Source of the DNA: Methylovirgula sp. 4M-Z18
GTDB lineage: Bacteria > Pseudomonadota > Alphaproteobacteria > Rhizobiales > Beijerinckiaceae
Reading direction: 5' to 3'
DNA length: 64,000 bases
NCBI RefSeq assembly: GCF_037890675.1
Contig: NZ_CP149574.1
Coordinates: forward strand, 2,204,874 to 2,268,873
Shown here: positions 37,955 to 47,510 of the stretch, piece after piece
Numbering within the stretch: the stretch's first letter is position 1
How the letters are laid out: each line of letters opens with the position of its first letter
The notes under the pieces: model-generated
What the model was told of the DNA's origin: nothing
The model's input: only the letters and a program-made list of their open reading frames with translations
The model's database searches: none
Made by a program: the position numbers and the translations under genes

Positions 37955-40165
37955 ATGATGCGCCAACACGAACTGGTTGGCCGCGTTCTGCGTTACAACC
38001 CTCAAGCGGACGAGGAGCTGCTGAATCGCGCCTATGTCTATGCGATGCGCGCCCATGGATCGCAGACCCGCGCGTCGGGCGACCCCTATTTCAGCCATCC
38101 GCTCGAAGTTGCCGCCATTCTCACCGATCTGAAGCTCGACGACGCGACCATCGTCGCGGCGGTTCTGCACGATACGATCGAAGACACTGAGGCGACGCGG
38201 GAGGAAATCGACCGTCTGTTCGGCAAAGAGATCGGCGCCCTGGTCGAGGGCCTCACCAAGATCAAGAAACTGGACCTCGTATCGAAGCGGGCGGCGCAGG
38301 CCGAAAATTTGCGCAAGCTTCTGCTCGCGATTGCCGACGACGTGCGCGTGCTGCTGGTCAAGCTCGCCGACCGGCTCCACAATATGCGTACTTTGCACTT
38401 TGTGCCGCCGAGCAAACGGACCCGCATCGCCGAGGAAACCCTTGACATCTATGCGCCGCTCGCGGGCCGGATGGGCATGCACGAAATGCGCGAGGAATTG
38501 GAAGAGCTCGCCTTCCGCCACCTCATGCCAGATGCCCGCAATATGATCATGACCCGCCTCGCCGAAATGCGCGAGAAAAACGGCGCGATCATCCTGCGCA
38601 TCGAACACGAGCTCGACGAGCAGTTCAAAGCCCGCGGGATCATGGCGGAAATCAACGGCCGCCAGAAGGCGCCCTATTCGATCTGGCGCAAGATGGAGCG
38701 CAAGAGCATCGCCTTCGAGCAATTGCCGGACATTTATGGGTTCCGCATTCTGGTCGATACGGTCGAGGATTGTTATCGCGCACTGGGTGTCGTTCACACC
38801 ACGTGGCCGACGGTGCCGGGCCGGTTCAAGGATTATATTTCGACGCCGAAGCAGAACGATTATCGCTCCATCCATACGACCGTCGTCGGTCCTGGCCGCC
38901 AGCGCGCCGAATTGCAGATTCGCACCCACGAAATGCACGCCATCGCCGAATATGGCATCGCCGCCCATGCACTTTACAAGGATGCGCGGGCCACCGATGG
39001 AACGGCGCTGTCGACGGACAGTGCCGCCTATCGCTGGCTGCGGCGCACCCTCGATCTTCTCTCGGAAGGCGACAGTCCCGAAGAGTTTCTCGAACATACC
39101 AAGCTCGAGTTGTTCCAGGACCAGGTGTTTTGTTTTACGCCGAAGGGTCGCCTCATCGCCCTGCCCCGTGGCGCAACGCCGATCGATTTCGCCTATGCCG
39201 TGCATACGAGCGTCGGCAACAGCGCGGTGGGCGCGAAAATCAACGGCAATGTGATGCCGCTGATCTCGCAACTGAACAACGGCGATGAAGTCGAAATCAT
39301 CCGCGCCGAGGGGCCGCAGACGCCGCCCTCCGCTTGGGAGACTGTCGCCGTCACCGGCAAAGCACGCGCCGCGATCCGCCGCGCCACCCGCGATGCGGTG
39401 CGGGCGCAATATGCCGGCCTTGGCAAGCAGATCGTGGTGCGGGCGTTCGAGCGTGCCGGACAGAAATATGCCGCCGATAAGCTGAAGGCGGCTCTGCCCC
39501 GTCTCGCCCGGACCAGCATCGACGACGTGCTGGCGGCGGTCGGACGCGGCGAAATGTTTTCGGGCGACGTCGTCAAGGCCGTTCATCCCGATGCCAAGGA
39601 CGAGCGCGTCAAGGCGCCCGCGCCGGACAAGACCGAGCCCGGCTGGTTCGGTCTTGATAAGGCATCGAGTCTCGTCTTCAAAGTGCCCGGCGCAACGGAG
39701 AGCGGTAGCCCCAACGCCATCCCGATCCGCGGCCTCAGCGGCGATTTGCCCGTCCGCTTTGCCCCCAACGGCGGCGCCGTTCCCGGCGATCGGATCGTCG
39801 GGATTCTGACTCCCGGCGAGGGCATCACTATCTATCCGATTCAATCGCCGGCGCTCATGCATTTCGACGACCAGTCCGAGCGCTGGCTGGACGTACGTTG
39901 GGACATCGACGAAGACCGCAAGGATCTCTTCCCGGCGCAAATCAAGGTGAATGTGATCAACGAGCCGGGCACTTTGGCGCAGATCGCCGCGACGATCGGC
40001 GAGAATGGCGGCAACATCGACAATATCAATGTCACCGCCCGCTCGCCGGACTTTCGCGAAATGGTGATCGACATCGAAGTGCTCGACGTGAAGCATCTCA
40101 ATGCGATCATCTCGCAATTGCGCGCCAAGAGCGTGGTCAGCAAGATCGAGCGGGTTAACGGATAG
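37955..40165 (+). CDS. rsh: bifunctional (p)ppGpp synthetase/hydrolase Rsh
   Basis: Single RelA/SpoT homologue that makes and degrades (p)ppGpp, as usual in alphaproteobacteria. The 736-residue protein has the HD hydrolase domain (FSHPLEVA; catalytic His-Asp at residues 72-73 in LHDTIED), intact, then the synthetase domain with YSIWRKMERK and the RFKDYISTPKQNDYRSIHT segment; the RFKD form (RxKD) marks bifunctional rather than synthetase-only enzymes. A TGS domain (DQVFCFTPKGRLIALPRGATP) and a C-terminal ACT domain (IKVNVINEPGTLAQIA) follow. Two ATGs in tandem at 37955 and 37958 begin the protein. Confidence 0.96.
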   Translation: MMRQHELVGRVLRYNPQADEELLNRAYVYAMRAHGSQTRASGDPYFSHPLEVAAILTDLKLDDATIVAAVLHDTIEDTEATREEIDRLFGKEIGALVEGLTKIKKLDLVSKRAAQAENLRKLLLAIADDVRVLLVKLADRLHNMRTLHFVPPSKRTRIAEETLDIYAPLAGRMGMHEMREELEELAFRHLMPDARNMIMTRLAEMREKNGAIILRIEHELDEQFKARGIMAEINGRQKAPYSIWRKMERKSIAFEQLPDIYGFRILVDTVEDCYRALGVVHTTWPTVPGRFKDYISTPKQNDYRSIHTTVVGPGRQRAELQIRTHEMHAIAEYGIAAHALYKDARATDGTALSTDSAAYRWLRRTLDLLSEGDSPEEFLEHTKLELFQDQVFCFTPKGRLIALPRGATPIDFAYAVHTSVGNSAVGAKINGNVMPLISQLNNGDEVEIIRAEGPQTPPSAWETVAVTGKARAAIRRATRDAVRAQYAGLGKQIVVRAFERAGQKYAADKLKAALPRLARTSIDDVLAAVGRGEMFSGDVVKAVHPDAKDERVKAPAPDKTEPGWFGLDKASSLVFKVPGATESGSPNAIPIRGLSGDLPVRFAPNGGAVPGDRIVGILTPGEGITIYPIQSPALMHFDDQSERWLDVRWDIDEDRKDLFPAQIKVNVINEPGTLAQIAATIGENGGNIDNINVTARSPDFREMVIDIEVLDVKHLNAIISQLRAKSVVSKIERVNG

Positions 40166-40245
40166 CAGAGCCGACCAGTCGAAACCTTGTCCCGTGCCGC
40201 TTGAAAATCGAAGTTAGATGCCTTTAATGGCGCGCGGAGGCAGCC

Positions 40246-40830
40246 ATGACACAAGACGACGTAATCAACGAGTTCCGCGCCGCCGGCGCGCTGCTCGAAG
40301 GACATTTCATTCTGTCTTCGGGCCTGCGCAGCCCGATTTTCCTGCAAAAAATGTTCATATTTCAGGATCCGCAACGCACTGCGAAGCTGTGCAAAGCCCT
40401 CGCCAACAAGGTGATCGCTGCCTTTGGCCGGATCGATGTGGTGGTTTCGCCGGCGGTCGGCGGTATCGTGCCCGGATACGAAACGGCCCGGCACCTCGGG
40501 GCGCGGGCGATTTTTGTCGAACGGGAAAACGGCGAGTTTCAGCTTCGCCGCGGCTTCGAAATTCGTGCCGAGGACCGGGTGCTGATGGTGGAAGACATCA
40601 TCACGACGGGCCTCTCCTCACGCGAATGTATCGCGGCGATCAAGGCGCACCCGGGTCATCTCGTCGGTGCCGCCTGCCTGATCGACCGCTCCGGCGGCAA
40701 GGCCGATATCGGCGTGCCGCGCGTGAGCCTCGCGACGCTCGACATTCCGTCCTACTCGCCCGACCAACTGCCGCCGGAGCTGAGCGCGATCCCGCCGGTC
40801 AAGCCCGGCAGCCGCGGCTTGGGCGCCTGA
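40246..40830 (+). CDS. pyrE: orotate phosphoribosyltransferase
   Basis: Converts orotate and PRPP to OMP in pyrimidine synthesis. The 194-residue protein shows the type-I PRTase core with the PRPP loop [14 protein letters not shown], the hood segment [13 protein letters not shown], and [20 protein letters not shown]-like site (CGGAGGCAGCC) precedes the ATG at 40246. It follows rsh by 80 bp and precedes pdxJ by 101 bp, all on the plus strand. Confidence 0.95.
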   Translation: MTQDDVINEFRAAGALLEGHFILSSGLRSPIFLQKMFIFQDPQRTAKLCKALANKVIAAFGRIDVVVSPAVGGIVPGYETARHLGARAIFVERENGEFQLRRGFEIRAEDRVLMVEDIITTGLSSRECIAAIKAHPGHLVGAACLIDRSGGKADIGVPRVSLATLDIPSYSPDQLPPELSAIPPVKPGSRGLGA

Positions 40831-40931
40831 TCCTATTCACGCGGCAAATAATGCAAATCAAATCTCTCCATTCGACAAACGCGGCGGCGGCGCGCAGATT
40901 GCCGCGTTGAAATTTTCCGGAGACGTGTCGC

Positions 40932-41684
40932 ATGCCCCTGCCCTTACGCCTTGGTGTCAATATCGACCACGTCGCGACGGTTCGGAATGCCCGCGGCGGC
41001 GCGGTTCCGGATCCCGTCCGCGCGGCGCTTCTCGCCATCGAAGCGGGCGCCGACGGCATCACGGCGCATCTGCGCGAAGACCGCCGGCACGTTCGCGACG
41101 ACGACATGGCGCGGATCAAGGCCGCGATTTCCAAGCCGCTGAATTTTGAGATGGCGGCGACCGAGCAGATGCTCGACATTGCCCTTAAGATCAAGCCACA
41201 CGCGGTCTGTCTGGTGCCGGAGAAGCGCACCGAACGCACGACCGAAGGCGGCTTGGACGTTGTCGGGCAATTGGCGTATCTGCGGCCCTTCGCCGACGAG
41301 TTCGGCCGCGCGAATGTCCGCGTTTCGCTCTTCATCGAACCGGCGCTCGAAGCCATCGACGCGGCCAAGGAGATCGGCGCGCCGGTGGTGGAACTGCATA
41401 CCGGCGCCTGGTGTGACGCCATCGCCCATGGTGAAACCGACCGCGCTAAGCAGGAGTTCGAGCGTCTGCGCGCGGCAGCGGCCCATGCGGCGGCGTGCGG
41501 CATCGAATGCCATGCGGGCCACGGGCTCGATTTCGAGACCGCCAGAACGATCTCGGCCCTGCCGCAGATCGTCGAACTCAATATCGGCCACTTCCTGGTC
41601 GGCGAGGCGATTTTCGTCGGTTTGGACAATGCCATCCGGACGATGCGACAAGCGATGAACGAGGGCCGCGCGCAGGCGGTGTGA
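40932..41684 (+). CDS. pdxJ: pyridoxine 5'-phosphate synthase
   Basis: Condenses 3-amino-2-oxopropyl phosphate with deoxyxylulose phosphate to pyridoxine phosphate, the last ring-forming step of DXP-dependent vitamin B6 synthesis. The 250-residue TIM barrel shows [18 protein letters not shown] at the start, [11 protein letters not shown], the catalytic-site NFEMAAT, and [15 protein letters not shown] near the end. Length and motifs are canonical. It runs 22 bp ahead of acpS, the usual partner in proteobacteria. Confidence 0.97.
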   Translation: MPLPLRLGVNIDHVATVRNARGGAVPDPVRAALLAIEAGADGITAHLREDRRHVRDDDMARIKAAISKPLNFEMAATEQMLDIALKIKPHAVCLVPEKRTERTTEGGLDVVGQLAYLRPFADEFGRANVRVSLFIEPALEAIDAAKEIGAPVVELHTGAWCDAIAHGETDRAKQEFERLRAAAAHAAACGIECHAGHGLDFETARTISALPQIVELNIGHFLVGEAIFVGLDNAIRTMRQAMNEGRAQAV

Positions 41685-41706
41685 AATCGTCTGCCGGAAG
41701 GGTGAG

Positions 41707-42105
41707 ATGATCATCGGCATTGGTAACGACATTTGCGACATCCGCCGCATCGCCGCGACGCTCGAGCGTCACGGCGAACGCTTCACCAAGCGTTGTTTTA
41801 CAGCCGTCGAACGCGACCGGGCCACGCAGAACGGCGATGCGGCCGCAACCTATGCCAAGCGTTTCGCAGCCAAGGAAGCCTGCGCCAAGGCGCTGGGCTT
41901 AGGGATCGACCACGGCATCTTTCTGCGCGACATCGGCGTGGTGACCCTGCCGTCCGGCCAACCGGCGCTCGATCTGACCGGCGGCGCGCTGGCGCGTTTA
42001 CAGGCGATCACGCCGCCGGGACATCGGGCACATGCGCATTTGGGGCTCAGCGACGAATATCCCTATGCCCAGGCCTTCGTGGTTCTTGAAGCTTTGCCAT
42101 CTTGA
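41707..42105 (+). CDS. acpS: holo-[acyl-carrier-protein] synthase
   Basis: Transfers 4'-phosphopantetheine from CoA to acyl carrier protein. The 132-residue protein has the two Mg-binding motifs: [10 protein letters not shown] (Asp8) near the start and [13 protein letters not shown] (Glu) near residue 58. The ATG at 41707 has an AAGGGTGAG ribosome site. It follows pdxJ closely. In related genomes acpS leads into lepB, rnc and era; here an alpha/beta hydrolase follows instead. Confidence 0.95.
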   Translation: MIIGIGNDICDIRRIAATLERHGERFTKRCFTAVERDRATQNGDAAATYAKRFAAKEACAKALGLGIDHGIFLRDIGVVTLPSGQPALDLTGGALARLQAITPPGHRAHAHLGLSDEYPYAQAFVVLEALPS

Positions 42106-42260
42106 CCCGCGGCAAAGCCTCCGCCCATCATAGCGCTGCATGGCGATACGTGGACGCCGGTTTTCGGTGAAAACGATGCGACAACAACATGCGATGGCGT
42201 CGGACAGATTTCGCATGGGATCCGACGCCGCAACGGGCGAGCCACGAAAGACGAGGTGCG

Positions 42261-43148
42261 ATGCCAAATTCCGATCCCGCCTTCACGAGCCGCTTCGTTC
42301 TTGCCTCAGACGGACTGCGTCTTCATGTGCGAGATTATGGGCCGCGTGACAGCGACGCGATTCCCGTCGTTTGCCTGGCGGGACTGACCCGCAATTCGGC
42401 GGATTTCGACGCGCTGGCGCTCGCTCTGTCGCAGGGCAAAATGGGTAACCCGCGCCGCGTTCTCGCACTCGACTATCGCGGCCGTGGCCTTTCCGACTGG
42501 GATGCAGGGGCGCGTTACGACATGACGACCGAGAACGCCGACATCCTGTCGGTGCTCGACGCCTGCGAGGTCGGCCGGGCAGTCTTTGTCGGCACGTCGC
42601 GTGGCGGATTGCATGCGATGGTGCTCGCCGTGACGCGTCCTACCGTATTGCATGCCGTGGTGTTGAACGATGTCGGCCCCGTGATCGAAGCGCAAGGGCT
42701 GGCCCGCATCAAGACCTATGTCGGCAAGCTGCCACCGCCGCGCGACTGGGCCGATGCGCTTGATTTGGTCAAGCGCATGAACGCCCAGATGTTTCCCGCG
42801 ATCGGCGACGACGCCTGGCGGATCTTTTTGCGTCAAACGTTCGAAGAAAAGGATGGCCGGCTGAGCGCGCGTTACGACCCGCGGCTGGCTGACACACTCA
42901 AGGATTTCGACATCGAAAAACCGCTGCCGGATCTCTGGCCGCAGTTTGAAGCACTGAAAGGCGTCCCCCTCCTCGCGCTTCGCGGCGCCAATTCCGATTT
43001 GCTGGCGCAAAACACGCTCGAGGAGATGCAAAAACGGCACCCCAATTGTGCGGTTCATCTTGTCGACGGCGAGGCTCATGCGCCTCTTCTGCTCGACACC
43101 ACAAGCATTGGCAGCATTCTCGAATTTGTTGTCAGGGTCGACGCATAA
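42261..43148 (+). CDS. alpha/beta hydrolase
   Basis: A 295-residue cytosolic alpha/beta-hydrolase-fold enzyme. The nucleophile elbow is VGTSRGG (Ser113); an oxyanion-type segment VVCLAGLTRNSADF lies before it, DYRGRGLSDW marks the usual post-strand turn, and the catalytic His is probably in DGEAHAPLL near the C-terminus. No lid domain characteristic of a named subfamily was recognised; esterase or C-C hydrolase chemistry is possible. The ATG at 42261 has CGAGG upstream; 24 in-frame codons before it are left out. A terminator lies 75 bp beyond the stop. Confidence 0.87.
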   Translation: MPNSDPAFTSRFVLASDGLRLHVRDYGPRDSDAIPVVCLAGLTRNSADFDALALALSQGKMGNPRRVLALDYRGRGLSDWDAGARYDMTTENADILSVLDACEVGRAVFVGTSRGGLHAMVLAVTRPTVLHAVVLNDVGPVIEAQGLARIKTYVGKLPPPRDWADALDLVKRMNAQMFPAIGDDAWRIFLRQTFEEKDGRLSARYDPRLADTLKDFDIEKPLPDLWPQFEALKGVPLLALRGANSDLLAQNTLEEMQKRHPNCAVHLVDGEAHAPLLLDTTSIGSILEFVVRVDA

Positions 43149-43222
43149 AAGATTGATGAATTCTAGTTAGAAAGCCGATCTTCAAAAGCCGTCCCCGCAA
43201 CGTGCGTCACGCAATAGAAAAA

Positions 43223-43253
43223 CCCCGGAACTTTCGTTCCGGGGTCTCTTTTT
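43223..43253. terminator. bidirectional rho-independent terminator
   Basis: CCCCGGAAC and GTTCCGGGG form a perfect 9-bp stem with a 4-base loop (43223-43244). T-runs flank both sides: TCTCTTTTT on the plus strand and GTTTTTC on the minus strand, so it can end both the hydrolase transcript and the convergent porin transcript. Confidence 0.9.
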
Positions 43254-43269
43254 GACCGTTCAGGTCAGA

Positions 43270-44694
43270 TTAGAAGTCGCGTTGGATACGGAACACACCT
43301 TCGTAGGTGTTGATGTTCTTCTTGAACGGAACGCCCGTGCCTGCGCCCGTGAAAGCCCGGCCATTTGCGTTGAGCGGAGCCTTCTGGTCGAGGCGGGTGT
43401 AGTACAGTTCGAGACCGATCAGCAGGTTCTTAACCGGCTTCCAATCGGTGCCGAGGCCAACGCGCCATTCGTTCCAGTTGGTCGCGCCGAGCTGCGAGCT
43501 GACAGCCGCACGGGTCACAGCGGACGGATACTTCACGTTGAGATAGCTTGCCTCGACGTGGGTCGCCCACTGGGCATTCCAGTTGTGCTGGAAGGCTGCA
43601 ATCGCGGACCAAGCCGTCGGCAGTTTGTCGCTGCCATTGACGATAACGGCGTCGTAGTCAGGCAGGACCCAACCCTTGGTGATGCCGCCCGACACGTTCG
43701 AGAGGTTCCAGCCACGCGGATAGCCCTGGGTCTGGAGAGCGAGGTCACCCTTGGTGTAGGTAGCCTGCAGCCACAGTTCGTCGCCCGGAGCGATCATCGG
43801 CAGCTTGATGTGCACGCCAGCGTTTGCACCCCAACCAGCTTCTTCCTTATGACGAGCCGAGATAGCGGTGCCCGATTCGACGTTGATGCTGTGGTAGAGG
43901 CCCGACAATTGCGCGCCGCCCCAACCCTGCTCGACACCGATCGCTGCAACCACGTCAGGCTGACGGGTGCCCTGGAGGCCCCAGCTGTTGACGGTCGGAG
44001 TACCACCAGCGGTCGTAGCGCGGGTGTAGCTGCCGATCGTGCCGGTCTGGTTGGTGTCTTCCAGCGAGAGGGTCGCTGCGAAGCCACCACCGAAGGTCGC
44101 GGTGTAGGCCAACAGGTTCACGGTGTGGTCAGGGCCACGAACGTCGTCGTAGCCGAGCGAGTCAGCGTAGTAGTCGAACATCGACTGCGCGCGACCTGCG
44201 GTGATGCCAGCCCACTGGATGAAGGCCTTGTCGATCGACGTGCCGTTGCCGTACTCGAGCGGATTGGCGCCGGTAACGCTCTTCCAGTCAAGGCTGGCGA
44301 ACGAACGCAGCGTGCCATAAGCAGTCGTCGTGCGGGCGTCGAACTGCGTACGAGCACGGACCGTGAAACCGGTCTGGTTCTGCGCACGACCCGAATAGTT
44401 GAACTGCTTGCCGGAGCCGGGCGTGACAGCATTGGCGGCCTGGAACGCACGGAACTGCTGATAGTTGGCAACGTTGCCGGTGCTCTCGAACTGATAGTCG
44501 AGACGGACGTGACCGCTGATCTTCAAGCAGGTGTCGGTGCCGGGGATGTAGAAGAAGCCCTCGCCGTGAGCCGAGCAGACTTTAACATATTCAGCAGGAG
44601 CAGCTTTCTTCGAGGGAAGATCGGCTGCCTGCGCGCTTGCAGCGGCGGCCAGGCCGGCTGCGGAAGCGAGAAGAAGGCTCTTGACGAGCTTCAT
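43270..44694 (-). CDS. outer-membrane porin (Porin_2, alphaproteobacterial type)
   Basis: A 474-residue beta-barrel porin for passive uptake of small hydrophilic solutes. It has a clear signal peptide (MKLVKSLLLASAAGLAAAASAQA, cleavage before ADLPSKKAAPAEYV), the family N-terminal part with two cysteines (VKVCSAHGEGFFYIPGTDTCLKISG) and alternating beta-strand patterns, ending in phenylalanine (RIQRDF) as needed for BAM recognition. A GGAGG ribosome site precedes the ATG. It resembles the Omp2/RopA-like porins of Rhizobiales. Regulation is suggested only by an inverted repeat in the upstream gap. Confidence 0.95.
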   Translation of the reverse strand: MKLVKSLLLASAAGLAAAASAQAADLPSKKAAPAEYVKVCSAHGEGFFYIPGTDTCLKISGHVRLDYQFESTGNVANYQQFRAFQAANAVTPGSGKQFNYSGRAQNQTGFTVRARTQFDARTTTAYGTLRSFASLDWKSVTGANPLEYGNGTSIDKAFIQWAGITAGRAQSMFDYYADSLGYDDVRGPDHTVNLLAYTATFGGGFAATLSLEDTNQTGTIGSYTRATTAGGTPTVNSWGLQGTRQPDVVAAIGVEQGWGGAQLSGLYHSINVESGTAISARHKEEAGWGANAGVHIKLPMIAPGDELWLQATYTKGDLALQTQGYPRGWNLSNVSGGITKGWVLPDYDAVIVNGSDKLPTAWSAIAAFQHNWNAQWATHVEASYLNVKYPSAVTRAAVSSQLGATNWNEWRVGLGTDWKPVKNLLIGLELYYTRLDQKAPLNANGRAFTGAGTGVPFKKNINTYEGVFRIQRDF

Positions 44695-45086
44695 GTGATA
44701 ACCTCCAGTTATATGACCCTATGGAACCCGGTTTGCTTTGGCCTCACTCGCCTTAGGCTCATCAGAGCCTTTCAACGTTTGAAGCAACGAGCGTGACCTA
44801 AAGTCCCGGTTGATCCGCTTCCCCTTCCGCGCCCCCCCACCTGGAAGAGCGGGCGAAATCTGAAGTGGTTGCGCGATGGGTTGCCCCGTTCGCTTCATTC
44901 ACCATAACCTTTCGGGCAGAAAAACCAAAATGAGTTTTGGACCTCAAATTCCAATTTATGTCCTTTTCCGGGCCATGTTGCACAAAAGCAACTAGTCGCA
45001 CCACCGCACCGCATCGCGGCAGCTTACATGTTGTTTTCAAAGGGAAAAATTTTACCCTTTATTAACCTTTCTCCACTTGGAGAGCT

Positions 45087-45108
45087 GTCACAAACGCTGT
45101 TTTGTGAC
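45087..45108. promoter_or_regulatory. inverted repeat, candidate operator
   Basis: GTCACAAA and TTTGTGAC form a perfect 8-base inverted repeat separated by six bases. The size and symmetry fit a dimeric regulator site; it is about 390 bp upstream of the porin start and 500 bp from the kdp genes. It could instead be a small RNA hairpin, but no T-tract follows. Confidence 0.4.
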
Positions 45109-45498
45109 GCCCCGCGGGCCGCTTGCCTTGTCTCATCGCCCCAGTCGCCGAGCGGAGCCTTTGCCCGCGCGATTCTCCATACTCGGGGCGAGACATCCAG
45201 GGCGCGCCTCTGCTCCGCGCCAAAGGCACAGAGACACAATGTATTTATATGGAGGGGCCCTGTGTCGCGGATCGGGGCGAGATAGGTGACGTGTCGGTTT
45301 GCGGCGACGACCTTGCGGAAGAAGCAATCATTCCTGAGCCGAGAAGGCCGTTTCTCGCCGCCGATACACAATACAACTATTAATAAGGACTCGTCGGCAC
45401 GGATGGCGCCGCCCGTTCCCGTCGGGTGGCTGCGCCGGAACGCCGCGCCGCGTGGGTATCGTCGTGAGGCATCCTTGCCGCGCCGGCGCGGCCGATCT

Positions 45499-45527
45499 TT
45501 ATACTTTCCTTATACCCATCCTTACAC
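45499..45527 (+). promoter_or_regulatory. KdpE-like operator (three direct repeats)
   Basis: TTATAC at 45499, TTATAC at 45510 and TTACAC at 45522 are spaced 11 and 12 bases apart, i.e. about one helical turn. The E. coli KdpE site upstream of kdpFABC, as I recall it, consists of the same pair TTATAC and TTACAC 11 bases apart in a T-rich context. The element lies about 70 bases before the first small ORF of the locus, a sensible place for activator binding. Confidence 0.7.
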
Positions 45528-45593
45528 TCCCCTATCGAAGCCTTACGGGCTTTCGGGGCATGAGTGCGCCTGGATCATCCCCAGGAGACTTCC

Positions 45594-45677
45594 ATGTCAG
45601 ATCTCATTTACATTCTCTTGCCCGTCGCGCTTTTCGCGCTGATGGGCCTTTACGCCGTCGCTTGCGACCGGCTCTGA
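45594..45677 (+). CDS. 27-residue membrane peptide preceding kdpF
   Basis: A very short gene with an AGGAG ribosome site eight bases before the ATG. The product is a single predicted membrane helix (LIYILLPVALFALMGLYAVA) with a CDRL C-terminus. It starts the kdp operon, ten bases ahead of kdpF. I recall similar 25-45-residue peptides ending in CDRL ahead of kdpF in other proteobacteria; they are often left unannotated. Whether it is a Kdp accessory subunit, like KdpF, is unknown. Confidence 0.7.
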   Translation: MSDLIYILLPVALFALMGLYAVACDRL

Positions 45678-45687
45678 GGAAAAAGCC

Positions 45688-45774
45688 ATGTTCGATCCCA
45701 TTCTCGGACTCGTCGTGGCGGCAGGCCTTGGCCTCTACCTCGTCTACACCCTGATCCGTCCCGAAAAATTTTAA
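45688..45774 (+). CDS. kdpF: K+-transporting ATPase subunit KdpF
   Basis: A 28-residue single-helix subunit that stabilises the KdpFABC complex. The sequence has the typical plan: FDPILGLVVAAGLGLYLVYTL helix and a short RPEKF tail. GAGGAAAA precedes the ATG. It lies nine bases before kdpA. Confidence 0.88.
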   Translation: MFDPILGLVVAAGLGLYLVYTLIRPEKF

Positions 45775-45783
45775 GGTGCTGCC

Positions 45784-47493
45784 GTGACCCTCAATGGTTG
45801 GCTGCAAATCGCCATCACCCTCCTCCTGGTGCTCGGTGCGGCTGTGCCGCTCGGCGCCTATATCGTCAAAGTGCTCGCCGGCGAGCGCACATGGCTTTCT
45901 CCCGTCTTCTCGCCTGTCGAACGCGGCTTTTACAAAGTCGCCGGCGTCGATTCGTCGCGCGAGCAGAGCTGGTTGACCTATACGATGGCCATGCTGGCCT
46001 TCAGCGTCGTCAGCTATCTGACGTTCTACGCCCTGCAGCGCCTGCAGTATTATCTGCCGCTCAATCCGCAGGGCTTTACCGGCGTCGAACCCGGCCTCGC
46101 CTTCAACACATCGATCAGCTTCATCACCAATACGAACTGGCAAAACTATGCCGGCGAACAGACGATGGCCCATGTCGTCCAGATGCTCGGCCTCACCGTG
46201 CACAACTTCCTGTCCGCCTCGGCAGGTCTGGCGCTTGCCTTCACGCTGGTGCGCGCCTTCGCACGTTCCGAAGCGACGACAGTCGGTAACTTTTGGGTCG
46301 ATCTGACCCGGGTCACCTTGTATGTGATGCTGCCGCTTTCGATTGTCGTCGCCCTGCTGCTGGTTTTCGGCGGTACGCCGCAGACCTTGCTCGGCTCCGT
46401 CGATGCCAAGACGCTGGAAGGCGCGACGCAGACCATCGCGCTCGGTCCGGTCGCGAGCCAGGAGGCAATCAAGGAACTCGGCACCAACGGTGGCGGATTC
46501 TTCAATGCCAATTCGGCTCATCCGTTCGAAAATCCGAATGCCCTCACGACCATGCTGGAGATCTGGTCGCTTCTGGTCATTCCGGTCGCTACCGTCTTCG
46601 CCTTTGGCCGTGCGCTGAGGGATCAACGGCAGGGCCGTGCCATTCTGGCGACGATGTTCATCATCCTGCTGGTCGGCGTCTTCACCATCTACTGGGCGGA
46701 AACCTCGGGCAACCCGTTGCTGACCGCGCTCGGCGTCGACCCGGCGCAGGGCAATATGGAAGGCAAGGAAGTCCGTATCGGCCAGGCCATGACCGCGCTA
46801 TTCGCCGCGGGCACGACCGGCACCAGCACGGGTGCGGTCGTCGCGATGCACGATTCGTTCACGCCGATCGGTGGCCTCGTCCCGATGTTCAACATGCTGC
46901 TCGGCTGTATTTCGCCTGGCGGCGTCGGCGCCGGTCTTTACGGCTTCCTTGTCGTGGTCGTCATTGCCGTCTTCGTTGCCGGCCTGATGGTGGGCCGCAC
47001 CCCGGAATACCTGGGCAAGAAGATCGAAGCGCGCGAAATGAAGCTCGCGATGTTCGCCGTGCTGATCTATCCGGCTCTGGTGCTTGGCTTCACCGCTGCG
47101 TCCTTGATGCTGCAGACTGGTCTCGACAGCCTTGGTAACAGTGGCCCGCATGGCCTGAGCGAAGTGCTCTATGCCTTCGCCTCGACCAATGCCAACAACG
47201 GTTCGGCCTTCGCCGGGCTCAACGGCAACACGCCGTGGTTCAACACGACGCTCGGCATCGTGATGTTCTTCGGCCGCTTCTGCTACCTTATCCCGGTCAT
47301 GGCTTTGGCCGGTTCGCTGGCAGCGAAAAAGAGGGCTCCGGCTTCGGCAGGCACCTTCCCCACGCATGGTCCCTTGTTCGTCGGCTTGCTGCTCGGCGTC
47401 ATCGTGATCCTGTACATGCTGCAATATTTCCCCGCTCTCGCCCTTGGACCGATCGTCGAGCATTACCTGATGCTCGGTGGCAAGGCTTTCTGA
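45784..47493 (+). CDS. kdpA: K+-transporting ATPase subunit A
   Basis: The potassium-binding, channel-like subunit of the high-affinity Kdp pump, related to Trk/Ktr channels. The 569-residue protein starts at GTG 45784. It has about ten membrane helices and the four selectivity-filter-like loops, including [44 protein letters not shown] and [11 protein letters not shown]. 17 bases separate it from kdpB. Confidence 0.97.
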   Translation: MTLNGWLQIAITLLLVLGAAVPLGAYIVKVLAGERTWLSPVFSPVERGFYKVAGVDSSREQSWLTYTMAMLAFSVVSYLTFYALQRLQYYLPLNPQGFTGVEPGLAFNTSISFITNTNWQNYAGEQTMAHVVQMLGLTVHNFLSASAGLALAFTLVRAFARSEATTVGNFWVDLTRVTLYVMLPLSIVVALLLVFGGTPQTLLGSVDAKTLEGATQTIALGPVASQEAIKELGTNGGGFFNANSAHPFENPNALTTMLEIWSLLVIPVATVFAFGRALRDQRQGRAILATMFIILLVGVFTIYWAETSGNPLLTALGVDPAQGNMEGKEVRIGQAMTALFAAGTTGTSTGAVVAMHDSFTPIGGLVPMFNMLLGCISPGGVGAGLYGFLVVVVIAVFVAGLMVGRTPEYLGKKIEAREMKLAMFAVLIYPALVLGFTAASLMLQTGLDSLGNSGPHGLSEVLYAFASTNANNGSAFAGLNGNTPWFNTTLGIVMFFGRFCYLIPVMALAGSLAAKKRAPASAGTFPTHGPLFVGLLLGVIVILYMLQYFPALALGPIVEHYLMLGGKAF

Positions 47494-47510
47494 TCGGAGC
47501 ATTCGTTCAA

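Larger units (their letters stand above)
44695..45593. other. 0.9-kb gene-free region between the porin and the kdp locus
   Basis: No convincing gene was found. Short open frames exist on both strands but lack ribosome sites and coding character. The region holds the porin leader, an AT-rich patch (AAAGGG ... CCCTTT at 45039-45060), an inverted repeat at 45087-45108 and, at the right end, the KdpE-like operator. Both flanking genes point away, so it carries both promoters. Confidence 0.5.

Noticed and set aside
37880..40117. 745-codon open frame antisense to rsh
   Set aside because: It mirrors the third-codon-position bias of rsh; its translation is low-complexity His/Arg/Asp-rich without any domain, whereas rsh has all family motifs.
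43252..44796. 514-codon open frame antisense to the porin gene
   Set aside because: The porin has signal peptide, beta-barrel pattern and terminal Phe; the antisense product has no protein-like features.
45024..45371. 115-codon open frame on the minus strand upstream of the kdp locus
   Set aside because: It has no ribosome site or recognisable domain, overlaps the putative regulatory repeats, and its composition looks like non-coding GC-rich sequence read by chance.
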